Positions 24,482 through 34,496 of a DNA stretch of 64,000 nucleotides are shown piece by piece (position 1 is the first letter of the stretch; each line of letters begins with the position of its first letter). Below the pieces are notes generated by a model. The model was not told the origin of the DNA. It made no database searches and saw only the letters and a list, made by a program, of their open reading frames with translations. Origin of the DNA: Spirochaetales bacterium (GTDB taxonomy: Bacteria > Spirochaetota > Spirochaetia > SZUA-6 > RPPD01); assembly GCA_016929065.1 (NCBI GenBank), contig JAFGJO010000032.1:1-64000 (forward strand), read 5' to 3'. Position numbers and translations under genes: made by a program.

Positions 24482-25240
24482 ATGCACGAAGCATTGGACA
24501 TATGGAAAAAACTGTTTACCCGTCCTGTTTCAGGATTTTCGCACATCACGATTAATACACGAATGGGGATACCAATTCTCATCATTCTGGTATTGACCAT
24601 TATTTCGGCAATCCCGCTCATCCCGGTCATGTCAAGCGAAACCCATATTGCTGCGCAACTCAAATTTTCGAAAGGCATTCTGGACAGCCTGGGGCTTCCC
24701 GAGGACAACATCTCGCCGCAGGTAATCGGGACACAAAATCCGTTCACTCTGTTCCTGTATACGATCAGTACATTTACCGGAGAAATCTTTTACATGGCTA
24801 TAAAGATCCTTTCCGGGGTACTGCCGCTTTTTATCGTCGGGTTGTTTTTAAAACAAAAAATATTTATAAAACACTATATCACCTTGTTTATTTTTATTGC
24901 GGTTATTTTTGTAGTGGATGCCTTTGTAAAAAATATTTTCATATTGCTTTCCGACTATACAACAGCATTTCAAAATGCAAAAACACTGGAAGATATCGGC
25001 ATGGCGACAACAGCGCAAACAAGCATTACCGTGTTCATGGATATAAAAACCATGGGCATTCTTACCTATTTGACATTGGATTACTTCACTGATATTTTTC
25101 ACATCATTTTTTGGGTATATATATTTTTTGCAATTCGTGGAACCTGGGAAACCGATCTTCGTTCTGCAATAACCGGAGTCGTTGCGTTTATCATGCTGGG
25201 ATATCTGGCAGTGGTTGTCCCCCAGCTGCTCTTCAGCTGA
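24482..25240 (+). CDS. Yip1-family membrane protein
   Basis: 252 residues with an N-terminal amphipathic start EALDIWKKLFTRPVSGFSHI and about five membrane helices, the last near VAFIMLGYLAVVVPQLLF. The arrangement fits the bacterial Yip1-domain proteins; these have no settled function in bacteria. CGGAGGAATC before the ATG supports the start. Monocistronic, convergent with thrS. Confidence 0.68.
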   Translation: MHEALDIWKKLFTRPVSGFSHITINTRMGIPILIILVLTIISAIPLIPVMSSETHIAAQLKFSKGILDSLGLPEDNISPQVIGTQNPFTLFLYTISTFTGEIFYMAIKILSGVLPLFIVGLFLKQKIFIKHYITLFIFIAVIFVVDAFVKNIFILLSDYTTAFQNAKTLEDIGMATTAQTSITVFMDIKTMGILTYLTLDYFTDIFHIIFWVYIFFAIRGTWETDLRSAITGVVAFIMLGYLAVVVPQLLFS

Positions 25241-25411
25241 TCCAGGAAATACCTGTTACTGGACACAAGGAGTGAGAGTGCTTGAACAGAAACAACAATA
25301 CCGGAAACTGAAAGTCTGTGCGGAACCCGACGCCACCCGCTCATCATTGTTTTTCTGCGCAGCAGGCTATAATGCTCCGGCAGGAAAAACGCTGGAGAGA
25401 AAAACAAAACC

Positions 25412-27343
25412 CTAAAATACTGTCTCCAGATTTCTGGTTTTGTTCAGTTCCTCACACTTTTTGATAAACTCGTCAAGCTGCATCCCCTGAACGACTTTAC
25501 CGTCAAGGGTGCGTACCGATACGGTTCCCTCTTCTTTTTCCTTGTTTCCGATGGTGACAATAACAGGAATATATTCATGCTGAGCATCAAGTACTTTCTT
25601 GCCCAGTGTTTCACCGCGCTTGTCGACGGCGACCCGCAGACCGGCATTCCGTATTTTCAAAGCCACTGTCTCCGCATAGGAACCCAGTTCTTCATTGATG
25701 GTCAAAAGACGGATCTGCTCCGGCGACAGCCAGAACGGGAACTTGCCGGCATACTGCTCAATAAGTGTTGCAATTGTGCGCTCATAGCAGCCGATCGAAG
25801 AGCGGTGGATGATCATCGGTGTTTTTTCGGTGCCGTCTGCATCGGTATACCTCATTTTAAACCGTTCGGCCGATGCGAAATCGATCTGCACGGTAATGAT
25901 TGTATCCTCTTTGCCCCAGACGTTTTTAAACTGAATATCAAGCTTTGGCCCGTAGAATGCAGCCTCTCCGTCTGCCTCATAATATTCAAGACCGGATTTA
26001 TCCAGAATTGCCTTGAGTATTTTCTGGGAAGACTCCCATGCTTCAGGATTGTCGATGTATTTTTTTTTGTCATTTGGATCCCATTTTGAGAACCGGTAGG
26101 TGAGATTCTTCAAACCAAGAGTTGTGGCCACATAATTGATGAGATCGAGCACACTGTTAAACTCTTCTTCCAGCTGATCAGGCCTGCAAATAATGTGACC
26201 GTCCGCCAGAGTGAACTGCCGCACACGAATGAGCCCGTGCATTTCACCTGATGATTCATTCCGAAACAGAGTGGAGGTCTCGGCATACCGGACCGGCATG
26301 TCACGGTATGAGTGTTTTGTTCTATTGTAAAGAGAATACTGAAACGGGCAGGTCATCGGCCGCAGTGCGTACAAGTCTTCTGCATTGTCACCTTCAAGAA
26401 TGAACATACCATCCCGGTAATGCTCCCAATGGCCGGAGATTTTATAGAGATCGCTTTTTGCCAAAAGCGGTGTAATTGTATAGAGATACCCGCGGCGGAT
26501 TTCCTCATCCTCTATAAAACGCTGCAGGATTATTTTTATTGTTGAGCCTTTCGGGGTGAGCAATGGAAGTCCCTGCCCGACATTTTTGTCGGTCATGAAT
26601 AAATCAAGCTCCCGGCCCACCTTGTTGTGGTCACGCTCTTCGGCCTGCCGGCGCATTTCCAGGTAGTCATCGAGTTCCTTTTTTGAGGGGAAACTGGTCG
26701 CATATACGCGTGAAAGCATTTTGTTGTTGGAATCTCCCAGCCAGTAGGCGCCGGCGATTCGCAACAGCTTGAATGCTTTTAAAAAGCCCGAATGCGGAAC
26801 ATGCGGTCCGCGGCAAAGGTCGATGAGATCGCCCAGTTTATAACAGGATAACTGCTCGCTTTCCCCCAGCTTCGCGATCTGCTGCATTTTGTACGGATCA
26901 TCCTTGAATAGCTTCTTTGCTTCTTTTAATGAAATAACATGCCGCTCAAAGACAATTTTTTCGTTCATAATTTTTTTCATTTCAGCTTCGATTTTTTCCA
27001 GATCAGCCTGCTTTAATTCAACATTGTCAAAATCATAGTAAAACCCGTCTTCGATTGCCGGGCCGAATCCCAGCAGAACATCCGGATACAGCCGTTTTAC
27101 CGCCAGAGCCATGATATGGGCCGAGCTGTGACGATAAATTTCCAAACCTTCTGCATCCTTCAATGTAATTATCCTGATCTCCGCATCTTCGGTGACGGGC
27201 CGGGAAATGTCGGCGAGGGTTCCGTTAATCGACACGGCGACAGCATTGCGGGCCAGTCCTTCTGCAATGGAGAGAGCGATGTCATAACCGGTGGTATTCT
27301 TGTCGAATTCTTTTTTGGTTTGATCCGGGAACGTAATCTGCAT
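25412..27343 (-). CDS. thrS: Threonine-tRNA ligase
   Basis: 643 residues, full length. Domains in order: TGS (1-60), editing domain with HSSAH (His72, His76), the catalytic class II core with RPMTCPF carrying the zinc Cys, FRNESSGEMHGLIRVRQFT and IIHRSSIGCYER, and the anticodon-binding domain from about 540. It charges tRNA-Thr and removes mischarged Ser. The start at 27343 has ACAGGA eight bases upstream; an ATG at 27352 is an alternative. A good promoter lies 34 bases upstream, leaving no room for a T-box leader. Confidence 0.97.
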   Translation of the reverse strand: MQITFPDQTKKEFDKNTTGYDIALSIAEGLARNAVAVSINGTLADISRPVTEDAEIRIITLKDAEGLEIYRHSSAHIMALAVKRLYPDVLLGFGPAIEDGFYYDFDNVELKQADLEKIEAEMKKIMNEKIVFERHVISLKEAKKLFKDDPYKMQQIAKLGESEQLSCYKLGDLIDLCRGPHVPHSGFLKAFKLLRIAGAYWLGDSNNKMLSRVYATSFPSKKELDDYLEMRRQAEERDHNKVGRELDLFMTDKNVGQGLPLLTPKGSTIKIILQRFIEDEEIRRGYLYTITPLLAKSDLYKISGHWEHYRDGMFILEGDNAEDLYALRPMTCPFQYSLYNRTKHSYRDMPVRYAETSTLFRNESSGEMHGLIRVRQFTLADGHIICRPDQLEEEFNSVLDLINYVATTLGLKNLTYRFSKWDPNDKKKYIDNPEAWESSQKILKAILDKSGLEYYEADGEAAFYGPKLDIQFKNVWGKEDTIITVQIDFASAERFKMRYTDADGTEKTPMIIHRSSIGCYERTIATLIEQYAGKFPFWLSPEQIRLLTINEELGSYAETVALKIRNAGLRVAVDKRGETLGKKVLDAQHEYIPVIVTIGNKEKEEGTVSVRTLDGKVVQGMQLDEFIKKCEELNKTRNLETVF

Positions 27344-27376
27344 GGTATTCATCCTGTTTTTGATTTTTGAGCCTCA

Positions 27377-27405
27377 ATAATAGTGGAAATGCGAAAAAGA
27401 GTAAA
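27377..27405 (-). promoter_or_regulatory. Promoter of thrS
   Basis: TTTACT (27400-27405) and TATTAT (27377-27382) on the minus strand, with a 17-bp spacer. The expected leader is about 25 bases. Confidence 0.7.
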
Positions 27406-27553
27406 GAATATTTCTCTCAAAACCCGCAAAGATAACAAAAACCAGGAAGAAACGTGTTTCTGCTATTTTTTGACCTGTCCCTCAATCATATTTCTCCAGC
27501 CTGTTTCCGGTTCGTTTGCTGATAATTGCCGGGTACATCATACACTATCGTGT

Positions 27554-28069
27554 TTATTTTCCAGTCCCGTCGATGATATCATTGATATACTTTTTGTCGT
27601 CAGGTGTCCAGAACAGTTTGTACAGCACATCAATATTTTCAGGATCAATAACCACAGGCAGCAGTATCCTGGCTGCATCTTTTTTGTCATCAGCAAAACT
27701 CAACAATGTCAAAATATCCCCGACCTGAGTCATCGTAAAAACCGCTGTTTTGCTCAATCGTGCAAGAAATATTTTCTGGTCTCTGTACGGCCACGCATCC
27801 TTGATTCTCTGTAACAGATCCTTAAATTCCTCTTCACCAAACATTCGCTTTATTCCGGTATCGTTTTGATTATTCAGTATTTTCTTTATTTCCAGAACCT
27901 TCAGCATTATTGAGGTCCGAGTTTCAGCCGGGAGAAACCGGGTCTCCATCAGGATGGAGTCCAGATAATTCTGCATTTTATAAATATCATCCTTTGTGTA
28001 TTCCTCGGAAAACCCCGCGCTTACAGCGGCCATTAAGAAAGATATAATCAGTATTTTTTTCATAGTCAT
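27554..28069 (-). CDS. Secreted protein with DUF4476-like domain
   Basis: 171 residues. An N-terminal signal peptide (KKILIISFLMAAVSAGFS) is followed by a helical protein ending in a module with TMTQVGDILTLLSFADDKKD and VIDPENIDVLYKLFWTPDDK, which matches DUF4476 repeats that pack like small helical solenoids. Function unknown. GGAGGGAAAAG before the ATG at 28069 sets the start. The gene lies 220 bases after the GIDE-like membrane gene on the same strand and may have its own promoter. Confidence 0.68.
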   Translation of the reverse strand: MTMKKILIISFLMAAVSAGFSEEYTKDDIYKMQNYLDSILMETRFLPAETRTSIMLKVLEIKKILNNQNDTGIKRMFGEEEFKDLLQRIKDAWPYRDQKIFLARLSKTAVFTMTQVGDILTLLSFADDKKDAARILLPVVIDPENIDVLYKLFWTPDDKKYINDIIDGTGK

Positions 28070-28289
28070 CTTTTCCCTCCGCCTGTCCCGGACTGTTTGT
28101 TGAAAGTGCCGCATCATACAGTCAGGATGCTTTCATTTATTTTATCAATATCTCCAAAAAGGAAACAAAGTTACAAATAATTTTTACAATTCAGCCGTCT
28201 CCAAGTGTATACACTATTTTTTCAATACAATTCACCATCCACTGCACGCCGTATTTGTTTATGCAGCTGCCGGGGGAAGGAGTATGGAA

Positions 28290-29387
28290 TTACTTTTCTT
28301 CTCCTCTTTTATATCCGGCTTTTAATCTTCCAGTAATCCATCTGCAGAACACGATCAGGAAAGCTGCTCCCGCAGACAAAGGGATCGCTGCATATAACGA
28401 AAGCCGCCAGTTTCCGACAGTAAATAAAACATCATAATAAAAAAAGGCACTCAGCGCAGCAAGTCCAACAGCCGGTATAAAAAGAAATGCAGCAAGTGTT
28501 TTTTTATCCCGGCAAGCATAGAAGATTAGCAGCAGCAGGATAATGCCGGACATCACTGCGGTTGCGGTTAAGGGTACTATTCTATCAACAATTGTTACAC
28601 CGGAAATGCTCATTGTGACTCCTCCGGTTATCATCCAGATATAACAAAGTGTCCCGAATAAAAACAAAATATTATCTGACGACAGGAACTGGATTCTCCC
28701 GTGTAAAAGCAATGTTAAAGACAGTGCGATCAATCCTGTGCCCAGGATAAAACCAAGAGCAATAAAAAAAAGACTGGCCGCCACACCGGTTTTAAACTCC
28801 GGAACGAGGGTATCAAATGAAGAAAGACAAACAAGAATACCCCGATCGATCGGCCCCAGTTCTCCATTTTTGAGTATACCGATTATAGAAACCTGGTTTT
28901 CAAGGGGAATCATATACTCAATAAAACGGAATTTTGTTTTATCGATTTCTTCCTCGTATTCGATTTCCGGTGCCATTCGTGCAAGAACAAACTGATCAGC
29001 ATTCACCAGTGTCTGCTTGTCTCCTGTCATAATAACTACATCAGTACTTTTAATCATTTTTTCTTCAACATCCCATGACGGCGAGGTGTCTTCGTCCCCC
29101 TCATCTTCCCGTTGTTTTTCATATTGGTAATACAGACACTTTTTTTGAGACAGCGGAGCGGTGAGCACTGTACCGGGTTGAACGGGCGCAAGCATTCCGG
29201 AAATCCAGACAATCTGATTATCAATTCCTTCAAAATCCTTTTCATCGGCGATCTTCGGAGCATCAAGAAATGGCGAGAGCTTCTCCAGAGTAATTGATAC
29301 CTCGTTTATATAGTAAAATGAAATAAAAAAAGGTACATAAGCACCCAAAAAAATTAAAGCAGAATACAGAACAGTTTTGATTTTCAT
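28290..29387 (-). CDS. GIDE-like membrane protein, paralogue 1
   Basis: 365 residues. An N-terminal helix (5-27) leads to a soluble domain of about 165 residues with LSQKKCLYYQYEKQRE and IEYMIPLENQVSIIGILK, resembling the GIDE/MULAN domain of mitochondrial E3 ligases and their bacterial relatives (no RING is present). About six further helices follow, including GVAASLFFIALGFILGTG and SLYAAIPLSAGAAFLIVFCR. A GGAGGT ribosome site precedes the start. A close paralogue lies at 30788-31864. Role unknown; bacterial GIDE proteins are often linked to envelope stress or LemA proteins, but no lemA lies here. Confidence 0.68.
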   Translation of the reverse strand: MKIKTVLYSALIFLGAYVPFFISFYYINEVSITLEKLSPFLDAPKIADEKDFEGIDNQIVWISGMLAPVQPGTVLTAPLSQKKCLYYQYEKQREDEGDEDTSPSWDVEEKMIKSTDVVIMTGDKQTLVNADQFVLARMAPEIEYEEEIDKTKFRFIEYMIPLENQVSIIGILKNGELGPIDRGILVCLSSFDTLVPEFKTGVAASLFFIALGFILGTGLIALSLTLLLHGRIQFLSSDNILFLFGTLCYIWMITGGVTMSISGVTIVDRIVPLTATAVMSGIILLLLIFYACRDKKTLAAFLFIPAVGLAALSAFFYYDVLFTVGNWRLSLYAAIPLSAGAAFLIVFCRWITGRLKAGYKRGEEK

Positions 29388-29815
29388 TCAGGACCTCCGG
29401 GCAGCAAAATATGTTTGCTCAATGCTGTATGCGCTGAAGGAGCAGAGAGTGTATTACCAAAAATTATATCTGATATAGTTTCACCGCGCAATAAAATTCA
29501 ACCCGTACAATGCTCTGTTCTTTTTATTATGAAAAGCTGTTTCGCCAATGCATTCAGGAAGACGTCTGAATCTTTATTGTTTTTAAAGACAATGATATTC
29601 TTGCGGTTGTGTATTTTGAAAAAAGAAAATAAATGAAAAAGGGAGTACACGTCTTATATTTCCACCAGCGACCCACCTCCTTACACAGCTCGCTGATGTT
29701 GCCGACACATTCTGTTTTACTTATAAAGTAGATTTCAATTCATCAAGTCTTGCGAGAATAAACGCATTCAGTTCAGGTTCCGGCCCGGCACTGGCAGTAC
29801 ACGAAGTAAAGTATT
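29388..29815. other. 428-bp intergenic region without a supported gene
   Basis: The stretch is AT-rich, with one plus-strand open frame of 73 codons (29415-29636) that has no ribosome site or domain-like sequence and looks spurious. No clear RNA, repeat or terminator was found. It must contain the promoter of the GIDE-like gene at 28290-29387. Confidence 0.5.
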
Positions 29816-30697
29816 TCACATTAAAATAGAACCGGTCAGCTCCCAGGAGCTGTACACATGTCCGTCAGGCATAAAGATGACCGACCGGATATCATCGTCT
29901 CTTCCTGTGGGTTTCTGCAGGCACTCGACAATCGCCACCGAGAATCCGTTCACATCATAAATGGACGCGCCCCAGTTCAGCGAGCGGATAAATGTCCCGG
30001 ATTTCCGGATGTAGTTGTGGATTTCTTCGAGCTCTTCATCCGGGAGCCGGTTTTCCTGTATCCACGATATAATGTTCTGGTGCTCCTCCCGCATATGGAG
30101 CGGCGGCAGGTCGATTATTCGAAAGGTAAACTGATGAACCAGCTGGTCCCTGTTATTCAATATTTCCTTTATCCAGTCGAGTGTGGTTTTTCCTTTTCCG
30201 TTCCAGGCTTTTGACAGATTATAGGATAACCGCACGACCAGCCCCAGATGATAAGCATGATACGCAATTTTCTGCAGGTCAACCGGTTTCGGCAAATGAA
30301 TGAGGCGCGCGTTTTCTTCCGGGTCAGGATGGGAGATAGAAACTGCAAGTGTGGTCAGCCCGCGGTGCATCAAGCGCGCCATTGTCTGCTCGGTACACAG
30401 AGAACCGTTTGTCTGAACCTCTATAATAGAAAAAAAATCACTGCCGATTGAACAGGCAGTGGCAGTATCTTCAAGATTGATAAACGGTTCGCCTTTCCCG
30501 GTAATCATCAGTGTATTGACGCCATTACTTTTACAAAAGGCGCATGCACGTTCAAACCGGGTGGTCCAGTTTATTAATCCAGTGTGCCATTTCTGTGCAC
30601 TCCCCGTGAGCCGTGAAATACAAAACGGACACGCTGCATTGCACAGGAGTGTCCCGGGCTGCGCCGGAATAGAAATTGACATACTGTGAATATTCAT
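29816..30697 (-). CDS. Radical SAM protein of unknown substrate
   Basis: 293 residues. The SAM/[4Fe-4S] motif is Cys19-x3-Cys23-x2-Cys26 (LLCNAACPFC). A glycine-rich strand MITGKGEPF follows, as in MoaA-like enzymes, then VQTNGSL. There is no C-terminal SPASM-like cysteine cluster. A GGGAG six bases before the ATG supports the start. It lies between two GIDE-like membrane paralogues in the same direction, which may share its transcript; its substrate cannot be inferred from sequence. Confidence 0.82.
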   Translation of the reverse strand: MNIHSMSISIPAQPGTLLCNAACPFCISRLTGSAQKWHTGLINWTTRFERACAFCKSNGVNTLMITGKGEPFINLEDTATACSIGSDFFSIIEVQTNGSLCTEQTMARLMHRGLTTLAVSISHPDPEENARLIHLPKPVDLQKIAYHAYHLGLVVRLSYNLSKAWNGKGKTTLDWIKEILNNRDQLVHQFTFRIIDLPPLHMREEHQNIISWIQENRLPDEELEEIHNYIRKSGTFIRSLNWGASIYDVNGFSVAIVECLQKPTGRDDDIRSVIFMPDGHVYSSWELTGSILM

Positions 30698-30787
30698 TAA
30701 AACTCCCGTTCTAAATTATGTAAAAAATATACTGAAAGTCCAGGAGAAAAGCGAATCGGTTTTTTTTGTTTTGTTATTCAAATATAT

Positions 30788-31864
30788 TTATCTGCCGGCA
30801 ATCCACCTGCAGAATACCATGATGCCTGCTGATGCCAGTGACAGGGGAATTGCCGCAAACAACGGCAGCACCCAGTTTCCGACCGTAAAAAAAGAATTGA
30901 AATAGAAAAACGCGCTGAAAATCACCAACGCAACCGCCGGGATAAAAAGAAGTGCTGCTGGCGACACCTCATTATGACACGCATGAGATATCAAGGGGAA
31001 AAGAAATACACTGCTTGCAATAATCCCAACCATCGTGATGGAAATTATTTTATCTGCGAGCAGATCGCTCGAAAGGCTCAGCAGCATTCCGCCGGTCAAT
31101 ATCCAGATATACACTAATGCACCAAAGAAAAAAACAATATTGACCCGGGACGGGCGCCATTTCCAATCGGTGAAAATGTGCGACAGGAATATCACAAACA
31201 ATCCCGCTGCAAGAATATAGACAAGGATAATAAAAAAAAGACCCATGACAATATCACCCTTGAACTCAGGCAGGAGATTCTCAAAAGAAGAAAAACTGAC
31301 AATAATTCCCCGATCGGTTGCTTTTAATTCATTATGAATCAGCTTTCCAATGACCGTGACGGTGTTCTCGAGCGGGATTACATGTTCGATATACCGGTAG
31401 GTAATGCCGTCATCTACTTCCTCATAATCCTTAACTGGAGGCATTCGCTTGAGCACAAAAGCACCAGTTTTGCATTGCAGCCGCTGTTCACCTGCTTTGA
31501 GTTCCACTGCAGCAGCCTTTTTCTCATCCTGTTCCGTACGCCAGGACTGGGACGATTCCCCCTCGTCATCAGGTATCCATATTTCCTTCTGCTTTTCATA
31601 ATGATAATACAGGCATTGTTTTTCAGAGAGGCGTGCAATTACCGGAGCGGCACCCTCAGCAAGTACAAAACTGCCTCTCACCCATACAATCTGATCATCG
31701 AGTTTGGCAATGTCCTGCTCACCGGTTATTTTCACGGCATCGAGAAAAGGAGAGAGATTTTCCATGGCAACAAACACCTCATTCAGCAGGAACCATGCAA
31801 GACCGAAAGCGATGATGCAGCCAAGAAAACTGAAAATCAGGGAAAGAACCCGTTTGATGGTCAT
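30788..31864 (-). CDS. GIDE-like membrane protein, paralogue 2
   Basis: 358 residues, the same architecture as the gene at 28290: an N-terminal helix, a GIDE-like domain (LSEKQCLYYHYEKQKE, IEHVIPLENTVTVIGKL) and about six C-terminal helices ending in IMVFCRWIAGR. Shared phrases such as DRGIIVSFSSFENLLPEFK with DRGILVCLSSFDTLVPEFK show a duplication within this locus. A GAGGT precedes the ATG. Confidence 0.7.
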   Translation of the reverse strand: MTIKRVLSLIFSFLGCIIAFGLAWFLLNEVFVAMENLSPFLDAVKITGEQDIAKLDDQIVWVRGSFVLAEGAAPVIARLSEKQCLYYHYEKQKEIWIPDDEGESSQSWRTEQDEKKAAAVELKAGEQRLQCKTGAFVLKRMPPVKDYEEVDDGITYRYIEHVIPLENTVTVIGKLIHNELKATDRGIIVSFSSFENLLPEFKGDIVMGLFFIILVYILAAGLFVIFLSHIFTDWKWRPSRVNIVFFFGALVYIWILTGGMLLSLSSDLLADKIISITMVGIIASSVFLFPLISHACHNEVSPAALLFIPAVALVIFSAFFYFNSFFTVGNWVLPLFAAIPLSLASAGIMVFCRWIAGR

Positions 31865-32072
31865 TCAATACCTCTTTTTTGATCATTCCACAAAAGGCTG
31901 AATAATTTTTATTCTATTTATCCATGCAGGTAATTATAAAGGAAACAGTACCCCGGATCAATTCTAATTCTCCACCCGACAGCAATCTATTCGGCAGCAC
32001 CCCCGCTCTCATGTTTCAGCTTTTCACTTTTTTTTAATGTATAACCGGCCGATAAAAGGAAAAGAGGTGCAT

Positions 32073-32438
32073 ATGCGTGGTTGTATTTTACTTTTCGCGA
32101 TGATGATATCCATAGTTTCGGTATTTGCTGAATCCGAATCAATGCGATTGAATGATCTTGGGTATCAGGCATATCAAAAACAACAGTATGATGTAGCATC
32201 CGATCTGTTTTACCGGGCCATACAGGCAAACAAATCAAATCCATACGCCCATCACAACTATGCATGCATGCTTGCCATTAACCATTGGAGAAGCGATATC
32301 GATATTATTATTTTCCACTTGCAGTATGAAATTGATCTTGATCCGAATCGGATGGAACGCATTCTCGCTGACCATGATCTTGACGGGATACGCAACACAA
32401 AAGAGTACAGCGCGTTTATTAAAAAAAATACAAAATAA
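32073..32438 (+). CDS. Secreted TPR-like protein
   Basis: 121 residues. The signal peptide MRGCILLFAMMISIVSVFA is followed by a tetratricopeptide-like pair of helices, NDLGYQAYQKQQYDVASDLF and AIQANKSNPYAHHNYACML, suggesting a small periplasmic protein-interaction module. AAAGAGGTG lies just before the ATG at 32073; the in-frame ATG at 32037 is unlikely. The 244 bases after it hold no supported feature. Confidence 0.7.
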   Translation: MRGCILLFAMMISIVSVFAESESMRLNDLGYQAYQKQQYDVASDLFYRAIQANKSNPYAHHNYACMLAINHWRSDIDIIIFHLQYEIDLDPNRMERILADHDLDGIRNTKEYSAFIKKNTK

Positions 32439-32682
32439 GGGCCTATTTTTTATATCGGGGAACTTGCTCCATTTGAAGTGTACTGTATTCCTGCGAGACT
32501 GTCGGTATTTGTTTTCTGTGACAATTCGTCCGTTGACAATACCACCATTACTTTTGATAATAATAGTATTGATTATCCTGCATTGCCACTACAATACAGC
32601 CGTTTACAAGACGGTACTAATCTTGTGATGACAGAAAATCACGGGCTGTTTCACACCTATCCTGAATAGACGAGAACCAGCC

Positions 32683-32856
32683 TTACGCAGTTGTATCAAT
32701 ATGCTGCCCCAATGCCGGGTCCTGAATCATCTCCATCCCTTCAAGCAGCTTTAACACCGCCTGCTGGCTGGAATCCATACTTTGTTTGAGAATGCTTATG
32801 GACGCCTGTTCCTGTAAAGCAGCAGTGGACATTGCAGTGATTGATTCAATATTCAT
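32683..32856 (-). CDS. Putative motility protein, YjfB-like
   Basis: 57 residues with the pattern of the YjfB family: a short helix pair containing ALQEQASISILKQSMDSSQ and the ending LGQHIDTTA. Family members are common in flagellated bacteria, but their role is unproven. I place the start at 32856 because TTGACT (32886-32891) and TACAGT (32863-32868), 17 bp apart, end six bases before it; the ATG at 32877 would lie inside the promoter spacer. Divergent from the large membrane protein. Confidence 0.68.
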   Translation of the reverse strand: MNIESITAMSTAALQEQASISILKQSMDSSQQAVLKLLEGMEMIQDPALGQHIDTTA

Positions 32857-32862
32857 ATCAAT

Positions 32863-32891
32863 ACTGTACTGCATCATATAGAATTAGTCAA
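32863..32891 (-). promoter_or_regulatory. Promoter of the YjfB-like gene (leaderless)
   Basis: TTGACT and TACAGT on the minus strand with a 17-bp spacer; the ATG at 32856 follows after six bases, so the mRNA should begin at or next to its start codon. Confidence 0.55.
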
Positions 32892-32926
32892 AATATTTTT
32901 TTCAATGCTATTTTTATAAAAAAGAC

Positions 32927-32955
32927 TTGGCCAAAGAATGAGGCCGTTCTATAAT
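32927..32955 (+). promoter_or_regulatory. Promoter of the large membrane protein (leaderless)
   Basis: TTGGCC (32927-32932) and a perfect TATAAT (32950-32955) with 17-bp spacing; the ATG lies eight bases after the -10. Confidence 0.6.
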
Positions 32956-32963
32956 TGATAAAA

Positions 32964-34490
32964 ATGGAGAAGCCGGCGTTTATTAAAAAATACAATACCC
33001 CTCTGGTCGTTGCACTTGCCGCTGCCGTTGCTGTCCTGTATGTGCTGTTTCATCTGCATTACATGCAGCAGTTTCTGGATTGGGACCAGATTGTTTATTC
33101 AAATAATATTATCACCTCAATCAAATACAACACTATCCCTGTGGTCAATCCCCATCATGTCCATATGGAAATCGGCGGAAAACTTTTTCATGAACTGACA
33201 GGAATTCCGCTTGGTATTCAGGACGTTGTTTTTTCGAACAGACTTCGCTCCCTGCTTTTTGCTGCAATCGGTTTGTTTTTTTTGCTGCTCTTTATTCATG
33301 AGCTGACCGGAAAAACGCTGATGGCGCTGGCAGGAACACTGCTTGCAGCCCTCTCCATGGGGTATCTTCACTATGCAACAAAGGTCGACACTCCGATATT
33401 CCCGGCCGTGATGATGATTGTTTTGTTATGGATACTCCAGCGGTTACGGAATACGCCCCGGCTGACGTATAAATTACTGTTTGCGGCTGCAGGCGGTTTA
33501 GCCTGTGCGGCAGGCATCGCCGCCCATCAGTATATGGCAATTCCTGCCGGGATTTGCTGCCTGTTTTTTATATTTCCAAAAACGGGTATTCTATCCCGAC
33601 TTTCAGCAAAACCATTTGCAATAACCCTCCCGGAACCAAAACTCGACTTTAAAAAACAGCTTATTCATATTGTACCGGGTGCCGTCCTTGCAGTCTCTGC
33701 AGTTATTTTTTCACTGCTTTTATATTTCACCATCGCGTCATTTTTCCGGATGACCTACACACCCAGGGAAGGCATCGCGTTCATTGATGATATCCAGTCA
33801 TTTCAACGCTGGTTTTTGGGGTATGCACGCCTTGATGCATGGGGATACGGCTTCAAACGCTTTAATCCAAAGGCACCTTTTACCGGCTTTACCGATTCAT
33901 TCCTGACCGGCGCTCATGGTATATTTGTCAAAGATTTCAACTTTGTATTTTCCTACAAGATTTCTGCTTTTTTTAATAAAGCATCTTTCCCCTATAATGT
34001 TCTGGCAGTATTTACATTGATCGTCGGAGCAGGAAGTATATTGCTGGCAGGGCCGCTGATAAAAAAATACGGCCGCCTTTTCCCCTGCGTATTTTTTTCA
34101 TTTGCAGCACTCGCTGTTTTTTCCACTTACTGGGAACCGCACTATTTCGAATTCTGGCTTGTTCCGAATGTATTGTTTGTCATCCTGAGTGTTATGTTTT
34201 TGAACTGCATTGGAGAACAAACAGCAAAACTATTCGGAAAAGCAGGAGGGCTTCTTCGCCCGGTCCCTGCACTCGCCATCCTGTTGGCGGCATCGGTACT
34301 ATTCTTGCACAATACGGAACACTACCTTGTCCCGTATTCCCGGGTAAAACACCTCCAGGCAATAAGCTCTTCCTGGGATCCGTCGTATTATAATTTATGG
34401 AGCGACAGTGTGTATAAATATCCGGAGAATGTGTACAAGGATGTCTACGGGACAAAACAGGGAGAAGTGTGGCCGGTGAGGAAAGACTGA
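32964..34490 (+). CDS. Large polytopic membrane protein, GT-C-like
   Basis: 508 residues with about ten membrane helices and a first extracytoplasmic loop containing FLDWDQIVYSNNI, whose acidic residue recalls the catalytic loop of GT-C glycosyltransferases (GT39/PMT-like). A 60-residue soluble tail ends the protein. The family is not certain; it could be a glycosyltransferase using polyprenyl-linked sugar. No ribosome site, but a TATAAT ends eight bases before the ATG, so a leaderless start at 32964 is likely. Monocistronic. Confidence 0.7.
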   Translation: MEKPAFIKKYNTPLVVALAAAVAVLYVLFHLHYMQQFLDWDQIVYSNNIITSIKYNTIPVVNPHHVHMEIGGKLFHELTGIPLGIQDVVFSNRLRSLLFAAIGLFFLLLFIHELTGKTLMALAGTLLAALSMGYLHYATKVDTPIFPAVMMIVLLWILQRLRNTPRLTYKLLFAAAGGLACAAGIAAHQYMAIPAGICCLFFIFPKTGILSRLSAKPFAITLPEPKLDFKKQLIHIVPGAVLAVSAVIFSLLLYFTIASFFRMTYTPREGIAFIDDIQSFQRWFLGYARLDAWGYGFKRFNPKAPFTGFTDSFLTGAHGIFVKDFNFVFSYKISAFFNKASFPYNVLAVFTLIVGAGSILLAGPLIKKYGRLFPCVFFSFAALAVFSTYWEPHYFEFWLVPNVLFVILSVMFLNCIGEQTAKLFGKAGGLLRPVPALAILLAASVLFLHNTEHYLVPYSRVKHLQAISSSWDPSYYNLWSDSVYKYPENVYKDVYGTKQGEVWPVRKD

Positions 34491-34496
34491 TTTCAA

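Noticed and set aside
27383..27553. T-box leader for thrS
   Set aside because: A good promoter lies only 34 bases before the gene, so there is no room for a T-box.
29415..29636. 73-codon plus-strand open frame
   Set aside because: No ribosome site, domain or partner; composition is like the surrounding spacer.
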